Assembly: GCA_017307275.1 (NCBI GenBank)
Contig: JAFKFK010000024.1
Span: 36,473 to 100,472, forward strand
DNA length: 64,000 bases
DNA from: Alphaproteobacteria bacterium
GTDB taxonomy: Bacteria > Pseudomonadota > Alphaproteobacteria > Reyranellales > Reyranellaceae
Reading direction: 5' to 3'
Below, piece after piece: positions 57,586 through 64,000 of the stretch (the first letter of the stretch is position 1; each line of letters starts with the position of its first letter). Below the pieces are notes generated by a model. It did no database searches. It was not told the origin of the DNA and saw only the letters and a program-made list of their open reading frames with translations. The position numbers were made by a program, and so were the translations under genes.

Positions 57586-59100
57586 TTACTCGACCGTCGT
57601 TGCGCTGAGGCCCAGCATCGCGCGGCGGCGCAGCCACTGGCTGGGACGGTAGCGGTCGTCGCCGGTGATGGCCTGCGCCTGCACCAGGATCTCGTGGGTT
57701 TCCTTGACGCCCAGCCAATCCGCCAGCGCCAGCGGCCCGCGCGGATAGTTGAGACCGAGGGTCATCGCCGTGTCGACGTCGGCGGCCGAGGCGATGCCGA
57801 TCATCGCCATCTCGCAGCCGAGGTTGGCGATCATCGCGACCATGCGCTGGGCGATAAAGCCGGGCGAGTCCTTGATCAGCGTGATCTTGGCGCCGGACTT
57901 GGCGAGCAGTGCCGCCACCGAATCGCGCACCACCGGATCGGCGCCGGGCGCGGTCATGATGGTGAGGCGCTTGGCGGTGTCGCCGGTGAGATCGACCGCG
58001 ACGGTGCGCTTGGGGTCGAGGCCGAGCTCGATGGCCGTCGTCGTGCAGTCCTTGCCGATCGGCGCGACCAGGATCGGGCTCTTGCCGTCGTCGGCGCCCA
58101 GCATCTTGGCGCCGTCGGCATTGACCAGGCTCACGAGCTTCTGGTTGTGCGTGTCCATGATGACGACACTCTTGGCGGCCTCGACCGACGGCAGGTGATC
58201 GCTGCCGGGATCGACCTTCGCGCCCTTGGTGTCGTAGGCATACCAGCCGCCGCCCGTCTTGCGGCCGAGCTTGCCCGCCGCATAGAGGCTCTCGTGATAG
58301 GGGCTCGGCGTCATGCGCCGGTCATGGAAGAAGCCCTCGTAGATGATCTTGCGCGCCGGGAAGTTCACGTCGATGCCGGTGAGGTCCATCAGCTCGAACG
58401 GGCCCATGCGGAAGCCGCAGCTCTCGCGCATCACCGTGTCGATCTGCGCCGGCGTGGCGCGGCCTTCCTGATAGATGCGCAGGCCTTCGGTGCCGATGGC
58501 GGTGCCGCCGAGGTTCACGAGGAAGCCCGGCGTGTCGCCTACGACCACCGGCACGCGCGTCTGGCGCTTGCCCAGCGCGACCATGGCGTCGACCGCCCAC
58601 TGCGCGGTGTCGGTGGTGCGGATCACCTCGACCAGCTTCATCAGCGGCACGGGATTGAAATAGTGCATGCCGCAGACGCGGTCGCGATGCTTGAGCGCGC
58701 GCGCGATCGAGGCGATGCGGATCGACGAGGTGTTGGACGCCAGGATCGCCTCGGGCGCGATGACGGCTTCTAGTTCGCCGAACAGCTTCTGCTTCACTTC
58801 GAGGTTCTCGAACACCGCTTCCACGACGACGTGGCAGCCCTTGAGATCCTCGATCTTCTCGGCGATGCCGAGATTGGCGTCGGCCTTCGCGAGATCGGCA
58901 TCGGTCAGCCGGCCCTTGGCCACGAGCCCCTTCAGGGTCTCGACGATGGCGGCCTTGGCCTTCGCAGCCCCTCCCGGCGCGGCATCGAACATGATCGCCT
59001 TCATGCCGCCCTGCGCCGTCACCTGCGCAATGCCACGCCCCATGGCGCCGGTTCCGACCACGCCCACGGTGAGATCCGAGCGGTTGATATCGAGAGTCAT
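57586..59100 (-). CDS. 3-hydroxyacyl-CoA dehydrogenase (two C-terminal domains)
   Basis: 504 residues from the ATG at 59100 (GAAGGA upstream). The Rossmann motif is VVGTGAMGRGIAQVTAQGG near 12, the catalytic His lies in CGMHYFNPVPLMKLVEVI near 140, and there are two 3HCDH C-terminal domains separated by another Rossmann-like segment (ILVAPIGKDCTTTAI). This long form resembles PaaH/FadN-type enzymes acting on 3-hydroxyacyl-CoA from aromatic or fatty-acid pathways. Separate from the FadJ operon. Strong homologue of known type; substrate class only. Confidence 0.9.
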   Translation of the reverse strand: MTLDINRSDLTVGVVGTGAMGRGIAQVTAQGGMKAIMFDAAPGGAAKAKAAIVETLKGLVAKGRLTDADLAKADANLGIAEKIEDLKGCHVVVEAVFENLEVKQKLFGELEAVIAPEAILASNTSSIRIASIARALKHRDRVCGMHYFNPVPLMKLVEVIRTTDTAQWAVDAMVALGKRQTRVPVVVGDTPGFLVNLGGTAIGTEGLRIYQEGRATPAQIDTVMRESCGFRMGPFELMDLTGIDVNFPARKIIYEGFFHDRRMTPSPYHESLYAAGKLGRKTGGGWYAYDTKGAKVDPGSDHLPSVEAAKSVVIMDTHNQKLVSLVNADGAKMLGADDGKSPILVAPIGKDCTTTAIELGLDPKRTVAVDLTGDTAKRLTIMTAPGADPVVRDSVAALLAKSGAKITLIKDSPGFIAQRMVAMIANLGCEMAMIGIASAADVDTAMTLGLNYPRGPLALADWLGVKETHEILVQAQAITGDDRYRPSQWLRRRAMLGLSATTVE

Positions 59101-59174
59101 CTTGCTGTCCTTCTTCACTACAAATTCACGTCGACGGCGGTCGTGTTCCTATAGCCCAAAATAGCCGTCATTTC

Positions 59175-59252
59175 TGTCATCCTGAGCGTAGCGAAGGATC
59201 TCATCGCCGCTTGCAATCGCCATGAGATCCTTCGCTACGCTCAGGATGACAG
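59175..59252. repeat. Dispersed palindromic repeat, copy 6 (short form)
   Basis: Short form with nearly perfect arms: CTGTCATCCTGAGCGTAGCG and CGCTACGCTCAGGATGACAG. Centre GCCGCTTGCAATCGC. Lies 10 bases after the GIY-YIG stop on one side. Confidence 0.9.
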
Positions 59253-59262
59253 GGAGAGAGAA

Positions 59263-59556
59263 TCAATCATCCTCGGGCATCAGGTCCTTCCACTCCGGAT
59301 TCGCCGCCCGGACCAGTTCGTTCTTGCGGATGCGCTTCCATCCCTTGAGCTGCTTCTCGCGGGCAATTGCTTCCTCGACCTGCTCGAACTCCTCGGAATA
59401 GACCAGACGGCGAACCTGATATTTCTTCGCGAACTCGCTGCCAAGGCCGTTCCTGTGCTCGAAAACGCGGCGGCCCAAATCGTTGGTGACACCGATGTAC
59501 ATGGCGCTGAGCGAGGGACTGGTCAGGATGTAGACCCAATAGCGATGTTCTCTCAT
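59263..59556 (-). CDS. GIY-YIG single-domain nuclease
   Basis: 97 residues, a complete small GIY-YIG domain: YWVYILTSPSLSAMYIGVTNDLGRRVFEHR contains the GIY/YIG-type strands and the conserved Arg (RRV), and the catalytic Glu lies in SEEFEQVEEAIAREKQLKGW. Such UPF0213/YhbQ-like proteins are stand-alone nucleases of unclear target. The gene is enclosed on both sides by copies of the dispersed palindromic repeat (59175-59252 and 59586-59662), which is notable for a nuclease gene. Confidence 0.88.
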   Translation of the reverse strand: MREHRYWVYILTSPSLSAMYIGVTNDLGRRVFEHRNGLGSEFAKKYQVRRLVYSEEFEQVEEAIAREKQLKGWKRIRKNELVRAANPEWKDLMPEDD

Positions 59557-59585
59557 GGCAAACGCTCAGAGCGGCAGAGGGTTCT

Positions 59586-59662
59586 TGTCATCCTGAGCGT
59601 AAGCGAAGGATCTCATGCCGTGGCAAGCGGCGATGAGGTCCTTCGCTGCGCTCAGGACGACA
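59586..59662. repeat. Dispersed palindromic repeat, copy 7 (short form)
   Basis: Short form in the reverse orientation of copy 3: TTGTCATCCTGAGCGTAAGCG, centre CATGCCGTGGCAAGCGGC, right arm CGCTGCGCTCAGGACGACAG. It lies between the GIY-YIG start and the PrpE stop. Confidence 0.85.
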
Positions 59663-59670
59663 GAATAACG

Positions 59671-61578
59671 TCACCCCTTCGCCGCAAACCCCGCGCCCTT
59701 GAGGCCGTCCTTGATTTCGTCGAGGACGGCCGGGTCTTCGATTGTGGCCGGAAGCGTCCACGGCAGGCTGTCGGCCATCTTCTGCATCGTGCCGCGCAGG
59801 ATCTTGCCGGAGCGGGTCTTCGGGAGTCGTTGCACCACCAGCGCGCTCTTGAAGAAGGCGACGGGGCCGATGCGGTCGCGCACCATCTGGACGACCTCGC
59901 CCTTGATCTCCTCGTGCGGACGGTTGACGCCGGCCTTCAGCACCAGGAAGCCGAGCGGCACCTGGCCCTTCAGCTCGTCGGCCACGCCGATCACCGCGCA
60001 TTCGGCGACGTCGGTGTGGGCGCCCAGTACTTCCTCGATCTGGCCAGTGGAGAGACGATGGCCCGCGACGTTGATCACGTCGTCCACCCGCGTCATCACC
60101 GAGACATAGCCGTCGGCGTCGATGAAGCCCGCATCGCCGGTTTTGTAGTAGCCGGGGAACTCGGCCATGTAACTCTGCTTGTAGCGCTCGTCGGCGTTCC
60201 ACAGGGTCGGGAACGTGCCCGGCGGCAGCGGCAGCTTGCCCGCCAGCGCGCCGACCTCGCCCGCCTTCATCGGCTTGCCGTTCTCGTCGAGCACGTCGAG
60301 CTGCCAGCCCGGCGCCGGCATCGAGCAGGAGCCCAGCTTCACCGGCATCGCCTCCACGCCCACGAAGTTGCCGCAGATCGCCCAGCCTGTTTCGGTCTGC
60401 CACCAGTGGTCGATCACCGGCACGCCCAGCATCTTCTGCGCCCACTCGACGGTCGGCGGATCGCCGCGTTCGCCGGCGAGGAACAGCGTGCGGAACTTCG
60501 AGAGGTCGTACTGCTTCAGCAGCTTGCCGTCGGGGTCCTCGCGCTTGATGGCGCGGAACGCCGTCGGCGCGGTGAACAGCGCCATCGCCTTGTGCTCGGA
60601 GATCACGCGCCAGAAGGCGCCGGCATCGGGCGTGCCGACCGGCTTGCCCTCGTAGAGGATCGTCGTCGCGCCATGGATCAGCGGGCCGTAGACGATGTAG
60701 CTGTGGCCGACGACCCAGCCGATGTCCGAGGCGCACCAGTAAGTCTCGCCGGGCTCGACGCCGTAGAGGCTCTTCATCGACCAGGCTAGGGCCACGCAGT
60801 AGCCGCCGGTGTCGCGCACCACGCCCTTGGGCTGGCCGGTCGTGCCCGACGTGTAGAGGATGTAGAGCGGATCGGTCGCCTTAACGGCCACGCAGCCATG
60901 CGGCTTGGCCGCGGCCAACGCTTCGTTCCAGTCGAGGTCGCGGCCCTTCACCATCGTCGCCTCGGCCTGCGGCCGCTGCAGGAGGATCACGCGCGGCACC
61001 TTGTGGGTGGCCTGCTCGATCGCCTCGTCGACCATCGGCTTGTAGTGCACGATGCGGTTCGGCTCGATGCCGCACGAGGCCGTCAGGATCAGCTTGGGCG
61101 CGCAATCGTCGATGCGGCTCGCCAGCTCCTTGGCGGCAAACCCGCCGAACACGACGGAGTGCACCGCCCCCAGCCGCGCGCAGGCGAGCATCGCCATCAC
61201 GGCCTCGGGGATCATCGGCATGTAGAGGATGACCCGGTCGCCCTTGCCCACGCCCTGGGCTGCAATCATGCCGGCGATCTGCGCAACCCGGTCGCGCATC
61301 TCGCGATAGGTGAAGTGCGTCTTCGTGCCGGTCAGCGGCGAGTCGTAGATCAGCGCCGTCTGGTCGGCGCGCCCACCCTCCACGTGACGGTCGAGCGCGT
61401 TGTGGCAGGCGTTCAGCTCGCCGCCTTGGAACCAGCGATAGAAGGGCGGCGTGGAGGCATCGAGCACCTTGTCCCAGCGCCGCGACCAGTCGATGGCCGC
61501 CGCCTGCTCGGCCCAGAAACCTTCGGGATCGCTCAGCGAGCGCGCGTGCACCGCGCGATACTTGTCCCCGACCGCCAT
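59671..61578 (-). CDS. prpE: Propionyl-CoA synthetase (propionate-CoA ligase)
   Basis: 635 residues from the ATG at 61578, with GGGGAGGAAAA upstream. The AMP-binding P-loop is LYILYTSGTTGQPKGVVRDTG-like near 240, the acyl-adenylate motif DIGWVVGHSY follows, and the catalytic Lys is in PKTRSGKILRGTMQK near 590. The N-terminal WFQGGELNACHNALDRHVEGG and the conserved GYCVALAWSMKSLYG are typical of PrpE. It activates propionate (or acetate) to the CoA ester for the methylcitrate or methylmalonyl route, whose genes are not in this window. Confidence 0.9.
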   Translation of the reverse strand: MAVGDKYRAVHARSLSDPEGFWAEQAAAIDWSRRWDKVLDASTPPFYRWFQGGELNACHNALDRHVEGGRADQTALIYDSPLTGTKTHFTYREMRDRVAQIAGMIAAQGVGKGDRVILYMPMIPEAVMAMLACARLGAVHSVVFGGFAAKELASRIDDCAPKLILTASCGIEPNRIVHYKPMVDEAIEQATHKVPRVILLQRPQAEATMVKGRDLDWNEALAAAKPHGCVAVKATDPLYILYTSGTTGQPKGVVRDTGGYCVALAWSMKSLYGVEPGETYWCASDIGWVVGHSYIVYGPLIHGATTILYEGKPVGTPDAGAFWRVISEHKAMALFTAPTAFRAIKREDPDGKLLKQYDLSKFRTLFLAGERGDPPTVEWAQKMLGVPVIDHWWQTETGWAICGNFVGVEAMPVKLGSCSMPAPGWQLDVLDENGKPMKAGEVGALAGKLPLPPGTFPTLWNADERYKQSYMAEFPGYYKTGDAGFIDADGYVSVMTRVDDVINVAGHRLSTGQIEEVLGAHTDVAECAVIGVADELKGQVPLGFLVLKAGVNRPHEEIKGEVVQMVRDRIGPVAFFKSALVVQRLPKTRSGKILRGTMQKMADSLPWTLPATIEDPAVLDEIKDGLKGAGFAAKG

Positions 61579-61705
61579 GGTGTTTTCCTCCCCTGCCGGA
61601 AGCAGGTTTTCATTCCGTGTCGAGGCAGGCTTAACCCCGGCCATGGACCGCTGCAATCCGGATGTGGAACTATGCCGCTGCAAGGCGAGGTCGAGGGGAG
61701 AGCGG

Positions 61706-62245
61706 ATGCGTCGACGTTTCGTGGGGTGGTGCGTGGGCTGGCTTGGCATGGCCGCAGCGCTGCTGTTTGGCAGCGTGGGAGCCGGCGCACAGACCTGGAC
61801 CGAGTACCGCCCCGCGGGCGGCGGCTTCCGGGTCGAGATGCCGGGGACGCCTACGGTCACGACCCAGAATATCGACATCGCCGGCGACCGTGTCGCCAGG
61901 CAGATACAAGCATCCGTTCGCTTGCCCAAGACCGACTACACTGTCGTCTACATGGACTACCCACCGGACATCGGCCACGGCGTGCCGCCGGAGAAGCTGC
62001 TCGAACGCGTGCGCGACAGCACCGCCAGCCACGGCGAGCTGCGCAGCGACGCCGCCCTCGCCGTCAACGGCGCGCCTGCCCGCGAATTCGCCGTTGCCAC
62101 CGGGGACAACGTCACGGTCGTCATGCGCGTGGTCTGGTTCAGGAACCGTCTTTTCCGGATTACGGTTTTTGGCTTCGGCCCGGGTGTCGATGCCACGCCC
62201 GCCGCCCGTCGCTTCCTCGATTCCTTCGCGCTCGTGAAGCCATGA
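61706..62245 (+). CDS. Exported hypothetical protein (tandem paralogue 1)
   Basis: 179 residues from the ATG at 61706. After a signal peptide (VGWLGMAAALLFGSVGAGAQ) the mature start WTEYRPAGGGFRVEMPGTP is repeated with changes in the following gene. The domain continues with DYTVVYMDYP and VVWFRNRLFRITVFG and ends AARRFLDSFALVKP. Probably a periplasmic beta-sandwich of unknown role. Its stop overlaps the start of the next gene as ATGA, so the two are coupled. Confidence 0.75.
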   Translation: MRRRFVGWCVGWLGMAAALLFGSVGAGAQTWTEYRPAGGGFRVEMPGTPTVTTQNIDIAGDRVARQIQASVRLPKTDYTVVYMDYPPDIGHGVPPEKLLERVRDSTASHGELRSDAALAVNGAPAREFAVATGDNVTVVMRVVWFRNRLFRITVFGFGPGVDATPAARRFLDSFALVKP

Positions 62246-62775
62246 CCCGACTCATTGCAATGCTCATCTCGACAGCAATGTTGCTGCTCGCCGGCACGGC
62301 CGCCGTCGCGCAGACCTACAATCCGACGCGCTGGATCGAATACAAGCCCAACGGCGGCCGCTATCGCGTCGAGATGCCCGCGATCCCGAAGGCCGGCACC
62401 GTGCCCGTGCCGACCGGCGCCGGCACCAGCGTGCCCATGACCGAAGCCACCGCCGTGGTCGACCGCGTGGTCTACGTCGCCTCGTACGTCGACTATCCCG
62501 CCAGCGTGACCAAGAACGCGGCGGCCGACGTGATCCTGACGCAAGTCCGCAACGGCTCCGCCGCCGGCAACACCTGGCGCGACGAGAAGAAGCTCCAGCT
62601 CGGCCGCTCGGAAGGCCGCGAGTACACGGTCGTGCAGGCCGGCGGCAACGTCTCCATCACCCGCATCTACTGGGTCCGCGGCCGCCTCTACCAGCTCGTC
62701 GTCGAAGGCAAACCCGGCGTCGAACAGGCGGCCGACACGCGGCGGTTTCTGGAGTCGTTCAATCTGGTGCAGTGA
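62242..62775 (+). CDS. Exported hypothetical protein (tandem paralogue 2)
   Basis: 177 residues from the ATG at 62242. The signal peptide is IAMLISTAMLLLAGTAAVAQ. The mature part mirrors its neighbour in order and motifs: WIEYKPNGGRYRVEMPAIP, YVASYVDYPAS, RIYWVRGRLYQLVVEG and DTRRFLESFNLVQ. This is a clear tandem duplication with considerable divergence. Function unknown. It overlaps the upstream gene by 4 bases. Confidence 0.75.
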   Translation: MTRLIAMLISTAMLLLAGTAAVAQTYNPTRWIEYKPNGGRYRVEMPAIPKAGTVPVPTGAGTSVPMTEATAVVDRVVYVASYVDYPASVTKNAAADVILTQVRNGSAAGNTWRDEKKLQLGRSEGREYTVVQAGGNVSITRIYWVRGRLYQLVVEGKPGVEQAADTRRFLESFNLVQ

Positions 62776-62785
62776 GTGGTCGAGC

Positions 62786-62801
62786 GTGCAATCGATTGCA
62801 C
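62786..62801. promoter_or_regulatory. Perfect 16-bp palindrome upstream of a Bug receptor gene
   Basis: GTGCAATCGATTGCAC is a perfect dyad 11 bases after the paralogue 2 stop and 144 bases before the Bug receptor ATG. Its form TGCAAnCGnTTGCA is close to LacI/GalR-family operators. The regulator is not in this window. Confidence 0.5.
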
Positions 62802-62944
62802 ACCACTCCTCATCCTGAGAAGCCGTTTCCCCGAGCTGCGTATCGCAGACATGCGGCGTTGATGCTGGACGTCACGGTTTCCACAGTCGTTCAATCCTCG
62901 CAAAGCCGGAACGCATTCCGGGAACAAGAATGAGGAGGAAACGC

Positions 62945-63922
62945 ATGACCATCGGCCGTCGCACCGCGACGCTCACCGCCCTCGGCTCGCTCGCTGCCCT
63001 CGCCGCGCCAGCCGTTCGTGCGCAGCAGGCGTGGCCCGCCAAGCCGATCCGGCTGATCGTGCCCTATGGGCCGGGCGGGTCGGCGGATCAGGTGGCGCGG
63101 CTCTATGCGGAGAAGATGAGCGGCTTCCTCGGTCAGCAGATCATCGTCGAGGACAAGCCCGGCGCATCGGGCGGCGTGGGCGCGCAGATAGTGGCGGCAA
63201 GCCCGCCCGACGGCTACACGCTGCTGCTGGCGCCGACGGCCGTGCTCGCGATCACGCCAGCTGCGCGCAAGGTGCCGTACAATCCCGGCGATCTCGTCGC
63301 CGTGTCGCGGCTCTCCACGCCGATCCTCGTCGTCACGCTCACCAACGCGCTCGGCGTCAAGACGTGGGCGGAGTTCGTGGCGCTCGCCAAACAGAATCCG
63401 GGCAAGTTCTGGTTCGGCTCCTCGGGGCTCGGCACGATCACGCATCTCACCGGCGAGGTGCTGACGCGCGCCGCCGGCATCCAGATGCAGCACTCGCCCT
63501 ACAAGACCATCGTCGACGCCACCGGCGACGTGTTCGACGGCCGCATCCAGATGGTCTTCGATCCCTCCTTCATGCCCTACGCCAAGGCCGGCAAGGTGCG
63601 CGCCGTGATCGTCGACGGGCCGGTGCGGCTGGCCGACCTGCCCGACACGCCGACCGCCGCGGAAGCCGGGCTCGACCTCAAGGGCTTCCGCGCGCGGAGC
63701 TGGTTCGGCCTGTTCGCGCCCAAGGGCACGCCCGAGCCGGTGCTGAAGCGGCTGTCCGACGCCGCCGGCCAGACCGCCGCCCTGCCGGAGATCAAGGAGA
63801 AGCTCTTGATGGTGGCGCAGAACGTCGACCATCGGCCCTACGACCAGTACGCCCAGCAGGTCCGCGACGACCAGGCCTACTTCGCCAAGCTCCTGAAGGA
63901 GCTGGATATCAAGCTGGAGTAG
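62945..63922 (+). CDS. Bug/TctC-family tripartite tricarboxylate transporter receptor
   Basis: 325 residues from the ATG at 62945 (GAGGAAACGC upstream, the same ribosome-site style as other receptors here). A signal peptide (RRTATLTALGSLAALAAPAVRAQQ) leads to WPAKPIRLIVPYGPGGSADQVAR, the hallmark of Bug receptors, and FGSSGLGTITHLTGEVL and HSPYKTIVDATGDVFDGRIQMVFD follow. It should bind a carboxylate in the periplasm. No TctAB permease is next to it in the window. A LacI-type dyad upstream may control it. Confidence 0.9.
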   Translation: MTIGRRTATLTALGSLAALAAPAVRAQQAWPAKPIRLIVPYGPGGSADQVARLYAEKMSGFLGQQIIVEDKPGASGGVGAQIVAASPPDGYTLLLAPTAVLAITPAARKVPYNPGDLVAVSRLSTPILVVTLTNALGVKTWAEFVALAKQNPGKFWFGSSGLGTITHLTGEVLTRAAGIQMQHSPYKTIVDATGDVFDGRIQMVFDPSFMPYAKAGKVRAVIVDGPVRLADLPDTPTAAEAGLDLKGFRARSWFGLFAPKGTPEPVLKRLSDAAGQTAALPEIKEKLLMVAQNVDHRPYDQYAQQVRDDQAYFAKLLKELDIKLE

Positions 63923-63932
63923 TCGGGCCTCT

Positions 63933-64000
63933 TGTCATCCTGAGCGCAGCGAAGGATCTCATGCCGATTGCCTCACCGATGGCTGGCGGCGATGAGGTCC
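63933..64000. repeat. Dispersed palindromic repeat, copy 8 (cut by window end)
   Basis: Long form in the orientation of copies 1 and 4, 10 bases after the Bug receptor stop. The right arm is cut off at the window edge after GATGAGGTCC. Confidence 0.85.

Noticed and set aside
59263..59556. Homing endonuclease inside an intron or intein
   Set aside because: It is a stand-alone gene between two complete genes; no interrupted host gene or intron ends are present.
9933..64000. Dispersed repeats as a possible CRISPR array
   Set aside because: Copies are kilobases apart, palindromic and in both orientations, not regular repeat-spacer units.

Overview
This window looks like chromosomal DNA from a high-GC, metabolically versatile alphaproteobacterium. 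The inference rests on several features. There are two Bug/TctC-type solute receptors, a LIV-type amino-acid or aromatic-acid importer and a CysG/DUF2849/CysI/DUF934 sulfite-reduction module. There is also a small heat-shock gene with an RpoH-type promoter and ROSE-like leader, xseB-ispA-dxs and tlyA, and a BigR-type persulfide operon. A Reyranella-like or other Rhizobiales/Rhodospirillales relative fits best, but no rRNA or other phylogenetic marker is present to prove it. No tRNA, rRNA, CRISPR array or complete transposase was seen.

Region by region. 1-930: the start of a peptide-type ABC receptor and a small conserved hypothetical. 927-3485: an AT-rich two-gene island (DUF2971 protein plus a Cys/His protein) bounded by a 137-bp imperfect direct repeat, which is the 3' end of the DUF934 gene. 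The intact DUF934 copy lies on the right and a detached copy on the left. 3353-7213: the sulfite-assimilation operon DUF934-cysI-DUF2849-cysG, headed by an unannotated 35-residue membrane microprotein. 7335-7945: hsp20 with its promoter, thermosensor-like leader and terminator. 8007-9431: a second AT-rich singleton, MauJ-like with a HEPN-type motif, beside a frameshifted ridA.

10027-24935: one long minus-strand operon of about 15 kb. It holds a LIV importer (receptor, LivH, a LivM-LivG fusion, LivF), a GntR regulator, two-domain VOC proteins, a Bug receptor, a solitary molybdopterin hydroxylase large subunit, an HpaD-like LigB dioxygenase, two FAH-family enzymes and an AhpD/CMD-like protein. 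It reads as an uptake and meta-cleavage pathway for an aromatic compound. Two nested palindromes lie upstream of it. 25082-27653: a BigR-type persulfide detoxification locus (ArsR regulator, rhodanese-DUF2892, TauE/SafE exporter, divergent persulfide dioxygenase).

27740-46726: a mixed set. It includes a membrane cyclase fused to a coiled coil and a peptidoglycan-binding domain, alcohol dehydrogenase, rsmC, a PIN-like large protein, methyltransferases, tlyA, an SDR, a peroxiredoxin, an amidase, the dxs-ispA-xseB operon, IclR, PaaI and RibD-like genes, a small zinc ribbon, two tandem 2'-5' RNA ligase-like genes and a GyrI-like protein. 46981-53730: a hydratase, then a beta-oxidation operon (acyl-CoA dehydrogenase, thiolase, FadJ-like) behind a LiuR-type box, then a TetR/membrane-protein divergent pair with two operators. 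53811-64000: secreted hypotheticals, a GNAT enzyme behind an Arg-rich leader and terminator, a nucleotidyltransferase with twin inverted repeats, 3-hydroxyacyl-CoA dehydrogenase, GIY-YIG nuclease, propionyl-CoA synthetase and a final Bug receptor.

A palindromic dispersed repeat of about 77-115 bp occurs eight times between genes and is the commonest non-coding element in the window.
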